Source of the DNA: Septoria linicola
Lineage: Eukaryota; Ascomycota; Dothideomycetes; Mycosphaerellales; Mycosphaerellaceae
Direction: 5' to 3'
Assembly (NCBI GenBank): GCA_024114885.1
Contig: CP099421.1
Location: 930,001-994,000, forward strand
DNA length: 64,000 nucleotides
The translations under genes and the position numbers were made by a program. Position 1 is the first letter of the stretch, and each line of letters begins with the position of its first letter. The notes beneath the pieces are model-generated. The model ran no database searches. It was not told the origin of the DNA and saw nothing but the letters and a program-made list of their open reading frames with translations. Below, piece after piece: positions 12,146 through 21,910 of this stretch.

Positions 12146-12567
12146 TGTCGCCGAATCGATCAGACAGGCAGCCTGTGGCCTCGCTGCCGGTTCGCGGTAT
12201 TCGTTATTGCCGCACCATCAGATTGCTCCTTCCCTTTCGCCTTCGCTCCTTCCCCAAAGTACTCCAGCAGGTGCCTTCCTTTCGATGCGCGGCTGAAAAG
12301 TGAACAAGGCAGGCACAGGCAGGCAGTGAGCTAGGGTCAGACTCAGGGTCGCGCGCCGAATGCGATGGACTGTGAATTCCTTCCCCTCCTCTGCTCCCTC
12401 ACTCTGCTGTAGCGAATGTCGCGTTATACTCTGCTGGCAGTATAGAGATGGCCACCTGTACCGCTGTCCGATTCTGACCCTGTATAGGTCTGTGTCGATG
12501 GGGTGGTGTCCTGTTGCTGTTTCTGCACTCGATTGATCGTGTTCGTAAGCTCTCCCGCAGTAGCGCA
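12146..12567. other. Upstream region of the flippase gene
   Basis: This is the likely promoter and 5' leader of the minus-strand flippase gene. CT-rich tracts on the plus strand are common in fungal leaders when read from the other strand. No gene is supported here. Confidence 0.4.
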
Positions 12568-12951
12568 ATGGCGCAGTCGTTTCAGCCACGTTCATCTGCC
12601 AGCTCCGCGTCGTCCTCCTTCTCCCCACGTGTGACGATTCAAGACTTGACATCCATCATTTCATCGTTGACCATGATGCGTCCATTCCCCAGGACAATGC
12701 GGCCAGTGCGGAAATACAACATGCAACAGCGAAGGACGTTTCTCGGCCTCCAGAAGACACCGCCGCCACCTCCGAAGACGATGGCATGGCTGGTTCTTCA
12801 GGGCCTCGGAGTGGTGCTGCTGGCAGATTTTGCATTCGCATCCATGACCGGCGACGTGACTACTGTCAGATCTGTCGCTCAAAGTGCCGGCTTTTGGCCA
12901 AATGCGCCGCCCTTCAAGCAGGTACACGAGCAGAGAAGGGCAGATGAATAG
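12568..12951 (+). CDS. Doubtful small ORF, unknown
   Basis: An ATG at 12568 opens 127 codons with a Ser-rich start and no recognised domain. A second plus-strand frame, open without an ATG from about 12562 to 12947, overlaps it completely and is richer in acidic residues and Cys. Only one of the two could be real. The segment may equally be the untranslated leader of something else. Confidence 0.2.
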   Translation: MAQSFQPRSSASSASSSFSPRVTIQDLTSIISSLTMMRPFPRTMRPVRKYNMQQRRTFLGLQKTPPPPPKTMAWLVLQGLGVVLLADFAFASMTGDVTTVRSVAQSAGFWPNAPPFKQVHEQRRADE

Positions 12952-13136
12952 AGCAAATGGCGAGTCACGTCAAAGCGCTGGCAGAGCCAGCTCCTATCGG
13001 TCGCTCGCGGATATCGCCTTTACATCACGTAACAGGACAATTAGCTACATGGACTACAGTGCAACGATTTTGACAGAGACGAAAAGGATTGAGTCGGCTA
13101 CTGTTTTCGTGAAGTAGCATCAGTCTGCTGCTGTGA

Positions 13137-13640
13137 ACTACTTTCGCGCTTTTCTCGCGATATTTTGGCAAGCGCTCCGATCCAACGCTCCTTGACATTT
13201 TTGACGAGCGTATCCGGACAACAAAACATGCGTCGGACGCTGTAAAATTTCCCTGGTCAATCTACGCTGGCCCATACTTGGGGTTAGAAGCAATTGAACG
13301 ACCTGCAGGCTTCGGACTAGGCTGGCGAATTGATCTCGAGACCGCCACAGTAGTCGCCTTTCATGAAAACCTTGCATCTTCCGCCCTCGACGAAGTACCC
13401 GACTGCGGTTAGTTCTGCTACCACTTCGCCTTATTGAGCGTGACTGACGTATACAATCCAGGCCAACGTGATTGTACCAGCCGAGTCGACAAGGCTGTTA
13501 TGGAGCGACTGGCCGCCACGGCTGCCATAATCCGAGCTGAAGGGCAGGGTCTACAGAAGAAGCATCTCGAAGACTTCCGACGAGCTCTAGGTCACTATTG
13601 TTCTATGAAGCTTGGACCACGGGATAGAGGACGGGCGTAA
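13137..13640 (+). pseudogene. 5'-truncated member of the tandem coiled-coil/F-box-like family (copy D)
   Basis: An open frame from 13137 to 13407 without an ATG is joined by a 54-bp intron (13408-13461, GTTAGT...CTGACGTATACAATCCAG) to an exon at 13462-13640. The product ends with a pattern shared with the copies at 16.5-19.4 kb: WRIDLETATVVAF matches the tract before their intron, and IIRAEGQGLQKKHLEDFRRA matches the C-terminal helix AAEGKGLQKHHL...RKAL. The intron sits at the same place and in the same phase as in the intact copy. The N-terminal coiled coil and the LP.ELR motif are missing. A diverged second copy of the last 60 bp follows at 13641-13700. I read this as a decayed gene. Confidence 0.6.
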
Positions 13641-13700
13641 CAGAAGAAACGCCTCGAGACTTTCGAAGCGCTTTGGTCACTAACATTTTCGATAAATAAG

Positions 13701-14284
13701 TCGTTGATGTTGAGTGTCGTGTGTTGGCAAGAACCTGCTCGGGAGTCCAATTTTGGCGCGGGGCTATATTGCTCCAGGCGAACAAGCGCATCTCTTCGAA
13801 GCCTATCTTGCGAACCACGGTGCTCGCAGTATCTTCTCGCAGTGGCACACTGAGTTTACCCCAGGAAGTTCGACCTTGGTCATGTCACCCCGAACGATAC
13901 CGCGAGATGCTGGTCGGCCATGCATGCTCGATCGCACAGGTGCCCCGCTCAGCCTGATCCGTGAGCTATTTTGAGACCACACATACATGCGCCACGTGGG
14001 GAGGCATTTCCATGCTTCACGCACTTTTGTGTTGCCGCTTCACGTAGTCTACATAGTCAATAGAGCAGACTACGGTGCTTCCTGCTTGGCGCGAAACACC
14101 CGTGGGCCCACTACCTCCCCACTCGGGTAGCCATAAGTAGGCGATTTCCACCGATCCGACATCCCGAGCTACAGCACATCATGCATGCAGCTCGCACAGC
14201 TCAGGACTCAGCCGCAATTGTCTCCCGCAAGGCTGCGTTCCATTTCGCCACAGATAGGTACACCTGGGAGCCCCGCGTGCTCTC
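13701..14284. other. Intergenic between copy D and the DUF3176 gene
   Basis: Overlapping short frames on both strands show no recognisable product. The start-proximal part of the following membrane-protein gene may extend upstream of 14285 if an unrecognised leader exon exists. Confidence 0.35.
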
Positions 14285-16318
14285 ATGTCTGCGAAGTTTC
14301 GCACCTGTCCTTCATACCATCTCTCCAACATGAAACTCGGATCCTCGTTGTACTCACGCTTGGAGCGAGGATCAACATGGTTGTCTGCAACATGGGCACT
14401 CGAGATTACTTCTGCTGCCTTCAGCCTCGCCTGTTTACTTGCACTGTTCGTGGTCCTTTCCGTCGCGAATGTGGAAGAGATTATGGTCTGGCACGGCATC
14501 ACACTAAATACGATTACTTCGATTCTGGCAATGTCTAGTAAGCTGAGCGCACTGTCTGTCATTAGCTCAGCTATCAGCCAGACGAAATGGAATCTCTTCT
14601 ACCTTGGCCCGCGTTCGACCGGGCTAGCAGAGGAGCTTTGGGATGTGTGCAGCTGTTGTGGCAAACGAGAAGAATGCAAGCAAGGTGCCGAAATCGTGAT
14701 ATGCACACACTGACACAATTTGTAGTGCTGTGATCGGAGCAGTGGCCTTTGTTGTTGCCGTTGCCTTCGACCCCTTCGCGCAACAGCTGGTGCAGTACCG
14801 AGGCGGAGAAGCATACAATAGTAACAATAATGTCACGCTTCCCGTGGCGCGAAGATATGATGCTGGAACCTCAGTCACCAACCGATTTGCCTTCATCGGT
14901 AAATATGACATAGTACTCGTGCATAAGCGTGGCTGACTAGTCCTTGTAGATCGCAACTCCAGCCTAGAAGGTCGCATCTATCAGGCCGACTTCAGGATAC
15001 AAGCTGCAGTTCTTGAAGGCTTGACACAGTCAAGTCAGGCCTTGGTTCAGCAGCTACCGGTCAGCTGTCCCTCCGGCAATTGTACATGGGAGCCCCGTGC
15101 CTCGCTGGCAGTGTGTAGCAAATGCAATGACCTTGCTACCAGTATTGAGCGTTCGCTGGAGGTCGCAGAAATTCCCTTGTTTCTGTTACTTGGTGCTGGT
15201 GGTACCGGAATCATGCGGACGAATTCGACTCGCATGACTTTGCCAAACGGTCTGTGGATCAGTGGTCTGGACAATTATGATGTTGGCACACCAAAGGTCA
15301 GAATGGTCGCTTCAGGCACCGGAGACCGTGGCAAGACAAACAGCATGTAAGAGTTTGACACACTCATCTGGTCAGTGGCAATGCTCAATGCGGATCCTGA
15401 CCCACGCAACGCTTCAGCAGCATGGTCAAAGACTCCAGTACAGGCATCAGAATGTGCTCTCTACTACTGCGTAAAGGTCTACAACACCAGTGTCACGAAC
15501 AACACCGCAACACAACTCGCCCAAGAGCTCACCACGAATCGAGCGGCTGATTCCTGGCAGCCTATTAGTGTCGACGTCAACGAAATCGGTACTGACCAGA
15601 CAATCATCGATTCATTGGAGCAAGGTGGACTCCAGGGCGCTATCAATCACACGGACCTCATGATTGGCAATGACTTCAATGTCTCCCAGAGAGCGGTCAT
15701 GAGCACCAGCCAGTACTTTCAAAGCACATTCGCAAGAAATCTTAGCATCGAGGAGTCCTCGTCACATCGAAGTGTTGACGGCAACCCTATGACGGGTTAC
15801 TATCTTGACGACGATACCGAGGAAGGGGCTCACGATCCCAGCATAATGCAGCCTCTCTTCCGAGGTCGCACTGATCTTCCCCAGCTCTTTGAGAACATCG
15901 CCGCCAGCATGACCAACGCCATCCGGACGAGCGATCAATGCGTCGAGCAGCACTTTGGTAAGCTTGGTCGCCAGGTCACCAAGTACCGTGTCCAATGGCC
16001 ATGGATCGCTTTACCCGCCGCCATCGTTCTAGCTAGTCTCGTGCAATTACTCATCACCATTCTCAGTAGCCGAACCAGACCGCTGTGGAAGTCAAGCACG
16101 TTAGCAACACCTTCGAGAGGCCCATACGTCGCTGAGGTCTTTGATGGCGCGATGACTAATGTGGAACTTACCGATGCTGCTGGGAAACATGATGTTGATC
16201 TGTTCCCGCGAGAGAAGAAGTCTAGAGGTATGCGCCATGCAATATTGTGATGACGCAAGCACTGACATTTGTAGATCAAGTGTCGCTGCTGTCGACTCAA
16301 GATGGACAGCCTAAATAA
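14285..16318 (+). CDS. DUF3176-family fungal membrane protein
   Basis: A membrane protein family of filamentous fungi with no assigned function. Exon 1 (from 14285) has a membrane segment, ALEITSAAFSLACLLALFVV, and the family motif GITLNTITSILAMSSK followed by AISQTKW. A further exon (about 14727-14899) carries AFDPFAQQLVQY. Next comes an extracellular Cys segment with SCPSGNCTWEP and ECALYYCVKVYN, then a C-terminal membrane helix near VQWPWIALPAAIVLASLVQL. Introns at about 14900-14950 and 16228-16274 join in phase, and the last exon ends at 16318. The first junction (about 14680-14730) and the one at 15347-15375 are out of phase by one base if the best GT/AG sites are used. Either weaker splice sites are used or the gene carries indels. 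Family recognition is good; the exon model is provisional. Confidence 0.75.
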
Positions 16319-16352
16319 ATCAAGCGATGTGGGGAAGCGCTGCCTGGAGTAG

Positions 16353-16406
16353 ACCTTGCAAGGGATAAGACGGTATCTTTGTGTAACAGTTCCTGACCGG
16401 TCACGA
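16353..16406 (+). repeat. Promoter-proximal repeat upstream of paralogue A
   Basis: A segment starting ACCTTGCAAGGGATA and containing GTGTAACAG and CTGACCG recurs at 17476-17530 upstream of paralogue B. It shows that the duplication unit included upstream DNA. Confidence 0.6.
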
Positions 16407-16466
16407 TAATCGTGGCTGCTCATCTCGCACCCTCGTGCTTGTCTTTTTAGACTCGACAAGACAAAC

Positions 16467-17326
16467 ATGCAACCTGGTGGTGACCCTACAGTGGCTAGGG
16501 AGCTCAACTCCCGTCGAGACCAAGTGACCTGCGAAATAAGCGAGGTCAGATCACGACTCAATCAACTGCATCTGGAAAAGCGCTCGCTAGAATGTCGAGA
16601 ACAGACTCTGAAGACGGAACTAGCATTCTTGCGGGCCGATCTCGTCCTTTGGAATATGGGCAGGACATTCCATGGCTTCATGAATCTACCCTTCGAGCTT
16701 CGCGAGCTAGTCTATGCGGAATATTTCTCCAAGCTAGCTCGCAGCGACTTTCCAACAATCCAGAAGTTTGGCGAAAGCTCGAGGATCTTGCAAATTGCGA
16801 CTTTGGCCTCACTCACGCTGTCTTCTAGACAGCTTTGTGAGGAGACTATCAAATGGCTTTGCAAGAACAAACGTCTACATCTGCATTTCACAGGCCGTCT
16901 ATGGCGTCGCGTCGACCTTGCACAGACAGATCATCCGCTTCGTGCTGTGGTAAAGCCACCCGGCCGATTCTGGCAGTGCGTACGAACAGACATGCTCGCA
17001 GATCTGCGCAAAATTAAGCTCTTGCGCTGGCTTAAAAGCGTGCCACATTACTACTTATGGTTTCACATCGATCTCAAGGCGCAGAAAGTCACTCCAGGCA
17101 ATGGCTGGTGCAGTGAAAAGGTCTGTCAGCCACTACGTACGTCTCCATCTGCGAATCTTTGCTACTGTCGTGTTTTTCGGCCGACCTCACACCATGAATA
17201 GGGATGAAAATAAAGACGGACCTCTATGCGGTTATTGCAGTGATAGCAGCTGAAGGCAAAGGATTACAGAAGCATCATCTCCACCTGATACGGAAGGCCC
17301 TTGGTAGTCATCTTCTTCTGCTTTGA
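16467..17326 (+). CDS. Tandem coiled-coil/F-box-like family, copy A (intact)
   Basis: A 264-residue protein of unknown function. Exons 16467-17136 and 17202-17326 are joined by a 65-bp intron (GTACGT...ATGAATAG) and total 795 bases. Residues about 10-60 form an N-terminal coiled coil rich in Leu, Glu and Arg. Next is a NLPFELRELVYAEYF motif like the LP.ELR..IY cores of fungal F-box-like proteins, then a helical middle with LSSRQLCEETIKWLC, a W.HIDL strand just before the intron, and a C-terminal helix AAEGKGLQKHHLHLIRKAL. Three broken relatives lie within 4 kb. I do not recognise the family by name. An adaptor role is only a guess from the LP.ELR motif. Confidence 0.75.
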
Positions 17327-17475
17327 GATGATGTGGTATGGTCTCTGGAGGCTGCGGGGCTCGTTAGCACGCTGAGAGTCAGCAGCGACGACCCAACTCC
17401 ATACGAGCTTGGCAGAACGTTATGGACCAAGATAAAGGTTGCTTTGAGTCTTTTCGCGTTCCGCGTGTCATGGCT

Positions 17476-17530
17476 ACCTTGCAAGGGATACTGCAGCCTC
17501 TTGTGTAACAGTCACTGACCGTTCTTGATC
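17476..17530 (+). repeat. Promoter-proximal repeat upstream of paralogue B
   Basis: This is the diverged copy of 16353-16406, starting ACCTTGCAAGGGATA and keeping TTGTGTAACAG and CTGACCG. It sits at the same distance class upstream of its gene. Confidence 0.6.
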
Positions 17531-17556
17531 GAAAAGTATTATATTGCTATGTCTGC

Positions 17557-18139
17557 TTGATTTTTACCCGTTCCGATCATGACTACTCCTTCCCTCCGAA
17601 CATCACCGACACGGACTTCGCAGCCTGTCTCGAGGAGGTCAGGGGACTCTATCTCCACCAAGACGAAGTGAACACTGAGTTGTTCAACGACGAACATGAT
17701 TTCGAACGACTCGAAGCAGAGCAAGCTGCAGTGCGACAACGGCAAAGTGATCTAAAAAGCAAGATGGACGATCTGAAGAGCGAGCGGGACTGTCTGAAAC
17801 TCTCAGTCCGGGATTGGGAACGCAGAAGACATTTTGTCTACTTCACACGGCTGCCAATTGAGCTACGCGAGATGATCTATGCAGAGTACTTCCAGAATTT
17901 GACTATCCACGACTATCGACCTGGACGGCGGCCACCTCGACATACAGACAGTTTTCAAGCAGGCAGTCTATCATCGCTCACTAGCTGAAGTCGCTCCAGG
18001 TGCTGAGGCAGCCATTGAGCAGGAGTTACATACGGTGGCTAACAACATTGCGGCAGAAGAGTGCGGCTTGCAGAAGCGCCACGTGCAGGATTTTCGGCAA
18101 GCCATGAGGAAGTTCTCGCTCTGCTTCCATTATGGGTAA
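17557..18139 (+). pseudogene. Tandem family copy B, internally deleted and frameshifted
   Basis: The frame at 17557-17988 carries the coiled coil (LEAEQAAVRQRQSDLKSKMD) and TRLPIELREMIYAEYF, matching copy A, but it has no in-frame ATG ahead of the coiled coil. After DYRPGRR it diverges into a nonsense tail. A different frame then resumes from about 17925 with a DLDGGHL strand and IAAEECGLQKRHVQDFRQAM, the C-terminal part of the family, ending at 18139. About 100 codons of the middle region present in copies A and C are missing between the two parts. An internal deletion with loss of frame is the simplest reading. It could still be transcribed as a truncated coiled-coil/LP.ELR peptide. Confidence 0.65.
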
Positions 18140-18470
18140 ACATGTTCGGTGAGCTCATGTCTCCCGTTGTGGCCAGGGGCAGAGACAACACGGCGGAGTT
18201 TTCAGGACGTCAGTACCAGGTAGAACTCCTGGGAAGGCTGGAACAAAGTCGACAGCGCAGATCTGTGAAGTACTGTGAGCGTGCCGTATAATAGTCTAGT
18301 TATGGTGTAGACCGCATGACTGCCCTCGATGATCAAGTCTCCGACCATAGGGATGTGACCTTACATCGGCTTGTCATTTGACTTGGGTCGGGACAGCTGT
18401 GGATTAATGCCTGGCCTGGAATGTGATGACTTGTCGTGCAACAGTGCTCGACCACTGCTCGAGCAGGAAC

Positions 18471-18477
18471 ATATAAG
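18471..18477 (+). promoter_or_regulatory. TATA-like element upstream of paralogue C
   Basis: ATATAAG about 55 bp before the start ATG of copy C at 18531. The identification rests only on motif and position. Confidence 0.3.
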
Positions 18478-18530
18478 CAGAATCTTCTGCCCTACAGGCT
18501 AGTGCTCAAGGCTGTCCCATCTCATCGCAC

Positions 18531-19366
18531 ATGGCTCAAATGCAAACCACTAATGACCCCACGATTCCACGCTCGTTGCATTCACGCCGAGAGGAGCTGA
18601 AATCACAACTCGCTGCTCTTGAAACTCAAATGAAGCCATTGGGGGCGCAACTTCGCCCACTGGAACGACATTGGGGACGACTTCATGATGGAATCTTCGC
18701 TCTGGAAGGCCAAGTCATGAGCTGGGAACGCCACCGCACCTTCAATCTATTCTTCGAGCTCCCTTCCGAATTGCGCAACCTAATCTGGACTCAATATTTT
18801 GCTGAGAGAAGGCCGAGAAATTTCATCCAGATCGCAATGAAGGATCACGCATTGAACGTCTCCAAGCAAGCCCGAAAGGAACTTATGAAATTCATATTGG
18901 AGGGAAAAACCACTTCGGTTATATTTTGAAGTTGTGCGAGGCGGCGCAAAACGGAGCGTACATATGGAGGGCATTACCCAGAGGCTCCTGGCCAATATTT
19001 CGAAGGAGGCACTCGCCCCAATCCGATACGTCGAGCTGTTTTGCTTCACAGATGACCGATGGCATCCAATCAAGTCTTGCTGGATTGTGGACATAGTCAA
19101 AGGAGAAGTGACCAAAGGCTATCGTACGTGTTGATTGCCCAAGAGCGACTGGCTTGAATACTGACCATGCTTTTGTAGATGAACATGACGGCATCGAGGT
19201 GATTCCGACATACAACGATGATGCAGTTGCGGCTAACCTACGAGCTGTGGCTTCGTTGGTAGCAGAAGAGGGCACGGGGTTGGAAGGACGGTATCTTGAC
19301 AATGTCAAGGTAGCTTTGATGGAGTATAGTCCTCCTAAGGGTAAATATGCCAGTCACGATTGGTAG
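18531..19366 (+). pseudogene. Tandem family copy C, single-base frameshift
   Basis: The start at 18531 opens the family coiled coil (LKSQLAALETQMKPLGAQL) and FELPSELRNLIWTQYF. The frame stops at 18929. In the +1 frame the family sequence continues with LRLYFEVVRGGAK, VELFCFTDDRWHPIK and WIVDIVKGEVTKGY, then a 55-bp intron (19124-19178, GTACGT...CTGACCATGCTTTTGTAG) in the same position as in copy A, and a final exon ending at 19366 with VAEEGTGLEGRYLDNVKVAL. Total exon length is a multiple of three plus one, so a single extra base in the AAAAA run at 18905-18909 explains everything. A sequencing error in this run would make the gene intact. Confidence 0.65.
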
Positions 19367-19529
19367 TCTTCGCTGCGAAGTGCCTACACAAGGTTATCGC
19401 TCAGTTGGCGAGTGACGAGAATAGCTTGGAGAGGTGGCGCATAAAGTACATCATACATGCATTGCGTGGCTATGGCATGATACTGAAGAGCTGCCGAGGC
19501 ATTCAGACGTGATGGAGTGATTCACGTTT

Positions 19530-20645
19530 TCAATTCCAAAGCACCAATCTGTTCTCCTCCTCCTTCATCTTCTCCTCTTGTCCTGTGAGCTTCCACCACA
19601 TAGCCTTGCCCTCGACCAGAGCCTTATCAGTTGCCAGAGAGATCTTTGTCTTGCCGACTCTGGTCTTGTACCTCCTGCCATCCACCTTCTTTGCCGGAAT
19701 CGCGAAGCGCGGGCCCTCCCAGTGGCTTTTCGGATCAACCCAGAGTAGCTCTTTCTTCTGCTTTGGCGTTGGGCGACCAATGTCACCACGGGGTAAAGTG
19801 GCGCGGCCGCTAATGAACTTGTCTCCGTTGTTGAAGTCAGCGCCGCCGAAAGGCTTACCGCCCAGCATGTCGTTCAGACCCTCGAGGTTCAGCACACCAT
19901 CCTGCTGCTCGATCTTGACCCGCGAATCGCGTGGATCGTCGCGAATAATCTCCTCCACATCGTCATCATCTGTCGAGCTTCCTGAGACAGATCGGCCACC
20001 GTGACCCTTGCCGTCAGCTGCAGCCACGAATGGCGAGTCGGTGGACACCAGTTCCGGAAGGTCATCGAGTGCTTCCACCTGCTCCTTCCACGCTTCACGA
20101 GCACCCAACAGATTGGCAATGCCTTCAGCTCCCAGAAGGGCGACCATGGCGCGCAGATCTGCTTGCTGCAGCACAGACTCCGGTAGCCACTCCATGTCGC
20201 TGGTGCACATGTTGGGCACTTCGGCAGAATTGATGCGACAAGCGACGAACACCAGCACTGCGATCTCTTGCGCCACCGTTTGACTGGCAGTGTGAAGCAG
20301 AGTCAGGTCTTCGATCTCCACAGGTCCAAGCATAGAAGTGAGAGCATCTTGGGTAATGGCCTTGATGGAGACGTCGGCGTTCTCGTCACGAGCCGCAGGC
20401 AACAGGTCAATTTGCTGGTTGGGGATGTGCTCGATGTTTAAGACTGGCGAGCTGGCGGTGTCGGAGCCGTGGACAAAGTTGTCGTGCAAAAGGACCTCAT
20501 GTTCTTCACTGTGTACGAGGATGGCGACGCTCACGTTGGCCGCACCGCATGAGGTGCCGTTCTCCCGACTGACAGATTGAGCAATTTGCTGCGGTGTTTG
20601 CTTGATGCTTGGTGCTGCAGTGGCAGCGGCAGTCTTGGAAGCCAT
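19530..20645 (-). CDS. Unknown acidic protein
   Basis: A single-exon gene for 371 residues, taking the ATG at 20645 (MASKTAAATAAPS), where the conserved-looking part begins; the frame stays open further upstream but with a composition unlike coding sequence. The middle contains NVSVAILVHSEEHEVLLHD and a helical region about a conserved-looking LGAEGIANLLGAREAW. It is followed by an acidic Ser/Asp stretch (SGSSTDDDDVEEIIRDD) and a basic C-terminal part ending KALVEGKAMWWKLTGQEEK. No transmembrane segment or signal peptide is visible. I do not recognise the family. The 361 bp up to 21006 is a shared divergent promoter with the next gene. Confidence 0.7.
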   Translation of the reverse strand: MASKTAAATAAPSIKQTPQQIAQSVSRENGTSCGAANVSVAILVHSEEHEVLLHDNFVHGSDTASSPVLNIEHIPNQQIDLLPAARDENADVSIKAITQDALTSMLGPVEIEDLTLLHTASQTVAQEIAVLVFVACRINSAEVPNMCTSDMEWLPESVLQQADLRAMVALLGAEGIANLLGAREAWKEQVEALDDLPELVSTDSPFVAAADGKGHGGRSVSGSSTDDDDVEEIIRDDPRDSRVKIEQQDGVLNLEGLNDMLGGKPFGGADFNNGDKFISGRATLPRGDIGRPTPKQKKELLWVDPKSHWEGPRFAIPAKKVDGRRYKTRVGKTKISLATDKALVEGKAMWWKLTGQEEKMKEEENRLVLWN

Positions 20646-21006
20646 GCTGAGTAGTGGTTCGAAATTGGTATAGTCTTTATGAGTTCTGGGGAAGGAAGGT
20701 GCGATGTTGGAGGTATTCACTAGGCAAGCAGCCAGAAGCGTGAATGCAGAACGTGGAACACAAAGTCGTGAGGCACAAGCGTGAGAGGTGAAGCGCTGAA
20801 AAGTGCAGATGTTGTTTGGACGTGCAAACGCGCATTGTTGCATCCGATCCCTGCACTCTGCTGCAGGTCGCCATCTACCTGCATGTGATAGATCTAGCGA
20901 ACATGTCGCGTCTGTCTTGATGGCGATATTGCCTAATCCAGAGGGAGCGTATTAAAGGAGCGCAAACAACGAGCCCAAGACATGTAGCCTGGCACACTTC
21001 TATAAC

Positions 21007-21831
21007 ATGGAGATGGGCTACGTTTGGAGCCCTCGCTACGGAGTCGACAACACCATGGCCTTTAAGCAAATTCGCGCATTTTTGGTGCGCTACAGTCCGC
21101 AAAGCTCCAAGGTCAGGATCACAGCACGGAGTGCACCGTCGCCTGAGCCCGGCAGTCTGCGAAGATCGTCGTCCATTGGCAAAAGTTCTGCCTCGCAGTG
21201 GAGCGACGATGATGATAGCTGGGACGGAGAGCCACCAAGAGTACACCTCAGACATTTGGACGAGAACCACCAAGGGCAGCATGAGACCTCAAGTGCGAAT
21301 CGGGTGCACAAGAACATCCATACCCCGACGAAGCCACCCACACGAAGAGATACCATTCTCGAGAATGCTCGCCTCAGAGTTGCCAATCACAGACTAGCCG
21401 AGCATCTCGAAAAGCTGGAGCAGGACTTAGCACGCAAGCAAGCGACGCTAGCCGAACTGGAAAATGAGCTCGAGCTGTTGTGGGACACTGCAAATGAGCA
21501 CCAGAGGCAGCGATGGAAGCTCCGAGACGAGAATGCTGCCTTGACCGCCCAAGTTGAGGCCTTGAGCACTAGCAAGTGGAGACCATTACGGCAGCTGAGA
21601 GAGCGCCTGCTGGAAGTGGACTCTCGTGCAAGGCTAGCAGAGAGCCAGGTGTTGACCATGAAGGAGCTTCTCGCCACTGCTGTCAAAGAACGCAGAGAAC
21701 TGCGCGAGGAGGCGTATGAGCTTTGGGATGCAATCTTGCACACTGGCGAGCAGCAGGGAGTCCTTGATCGCGCTGACCGGGCTATGAATCGGCTCTCCAT
21801 CCGTTTCGACTTCGAGGATGGGTATAGGTAG
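21007..21831 (+). CDS. Unknown coiled-coil protein
   Basis: A single-exon gene for 274 residues. The first 110 residues are Ser/Pro-rich and disordered. From about residue 120 to 250 there is a continuous heptad-like coiled coil (HLEKLEQDLARKQATLAELE; VKERRELREEAYELWDAIL). The ATG at 21007 gives the longest product, but an ATG at 21055 (MAFKQIRAF) is equally plausible. No domain is recognised. It is transcribed divergently from the acidic protein at 19530-20645. Confidence 0.7.
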   Translation: MEMGYVWSPRYGVDNTMAFKQIRAFLVRYSPQSSKVRITARSAPSPEPGSLRRSSSIGKSSASQWSDDDDSWDGEPPRVHLRHLDENHQGQHETSSANRVHKNIHTPTKPPTRRDTILENARLRVANHRLAEHLEKLEQDLARKQATLAELENELELLWDTANEHQRQRWKLRDENAALTAQVEALSTSKWRPLRQLRERLLEVDSRARLAESQVLTMKELLATAVKERRELREEAYELWDAILHTGEQQGVLDRADRAMNRLSIRFDFEDGYR

Positions 21832-21910
21832 ACATACCGGGAGTGGTCTCACGAGCGTAGTTTCCTTTTTAACGACAAACAGTTCTCGGACTGCAAGGCC
21901 CCTTTTCTTT

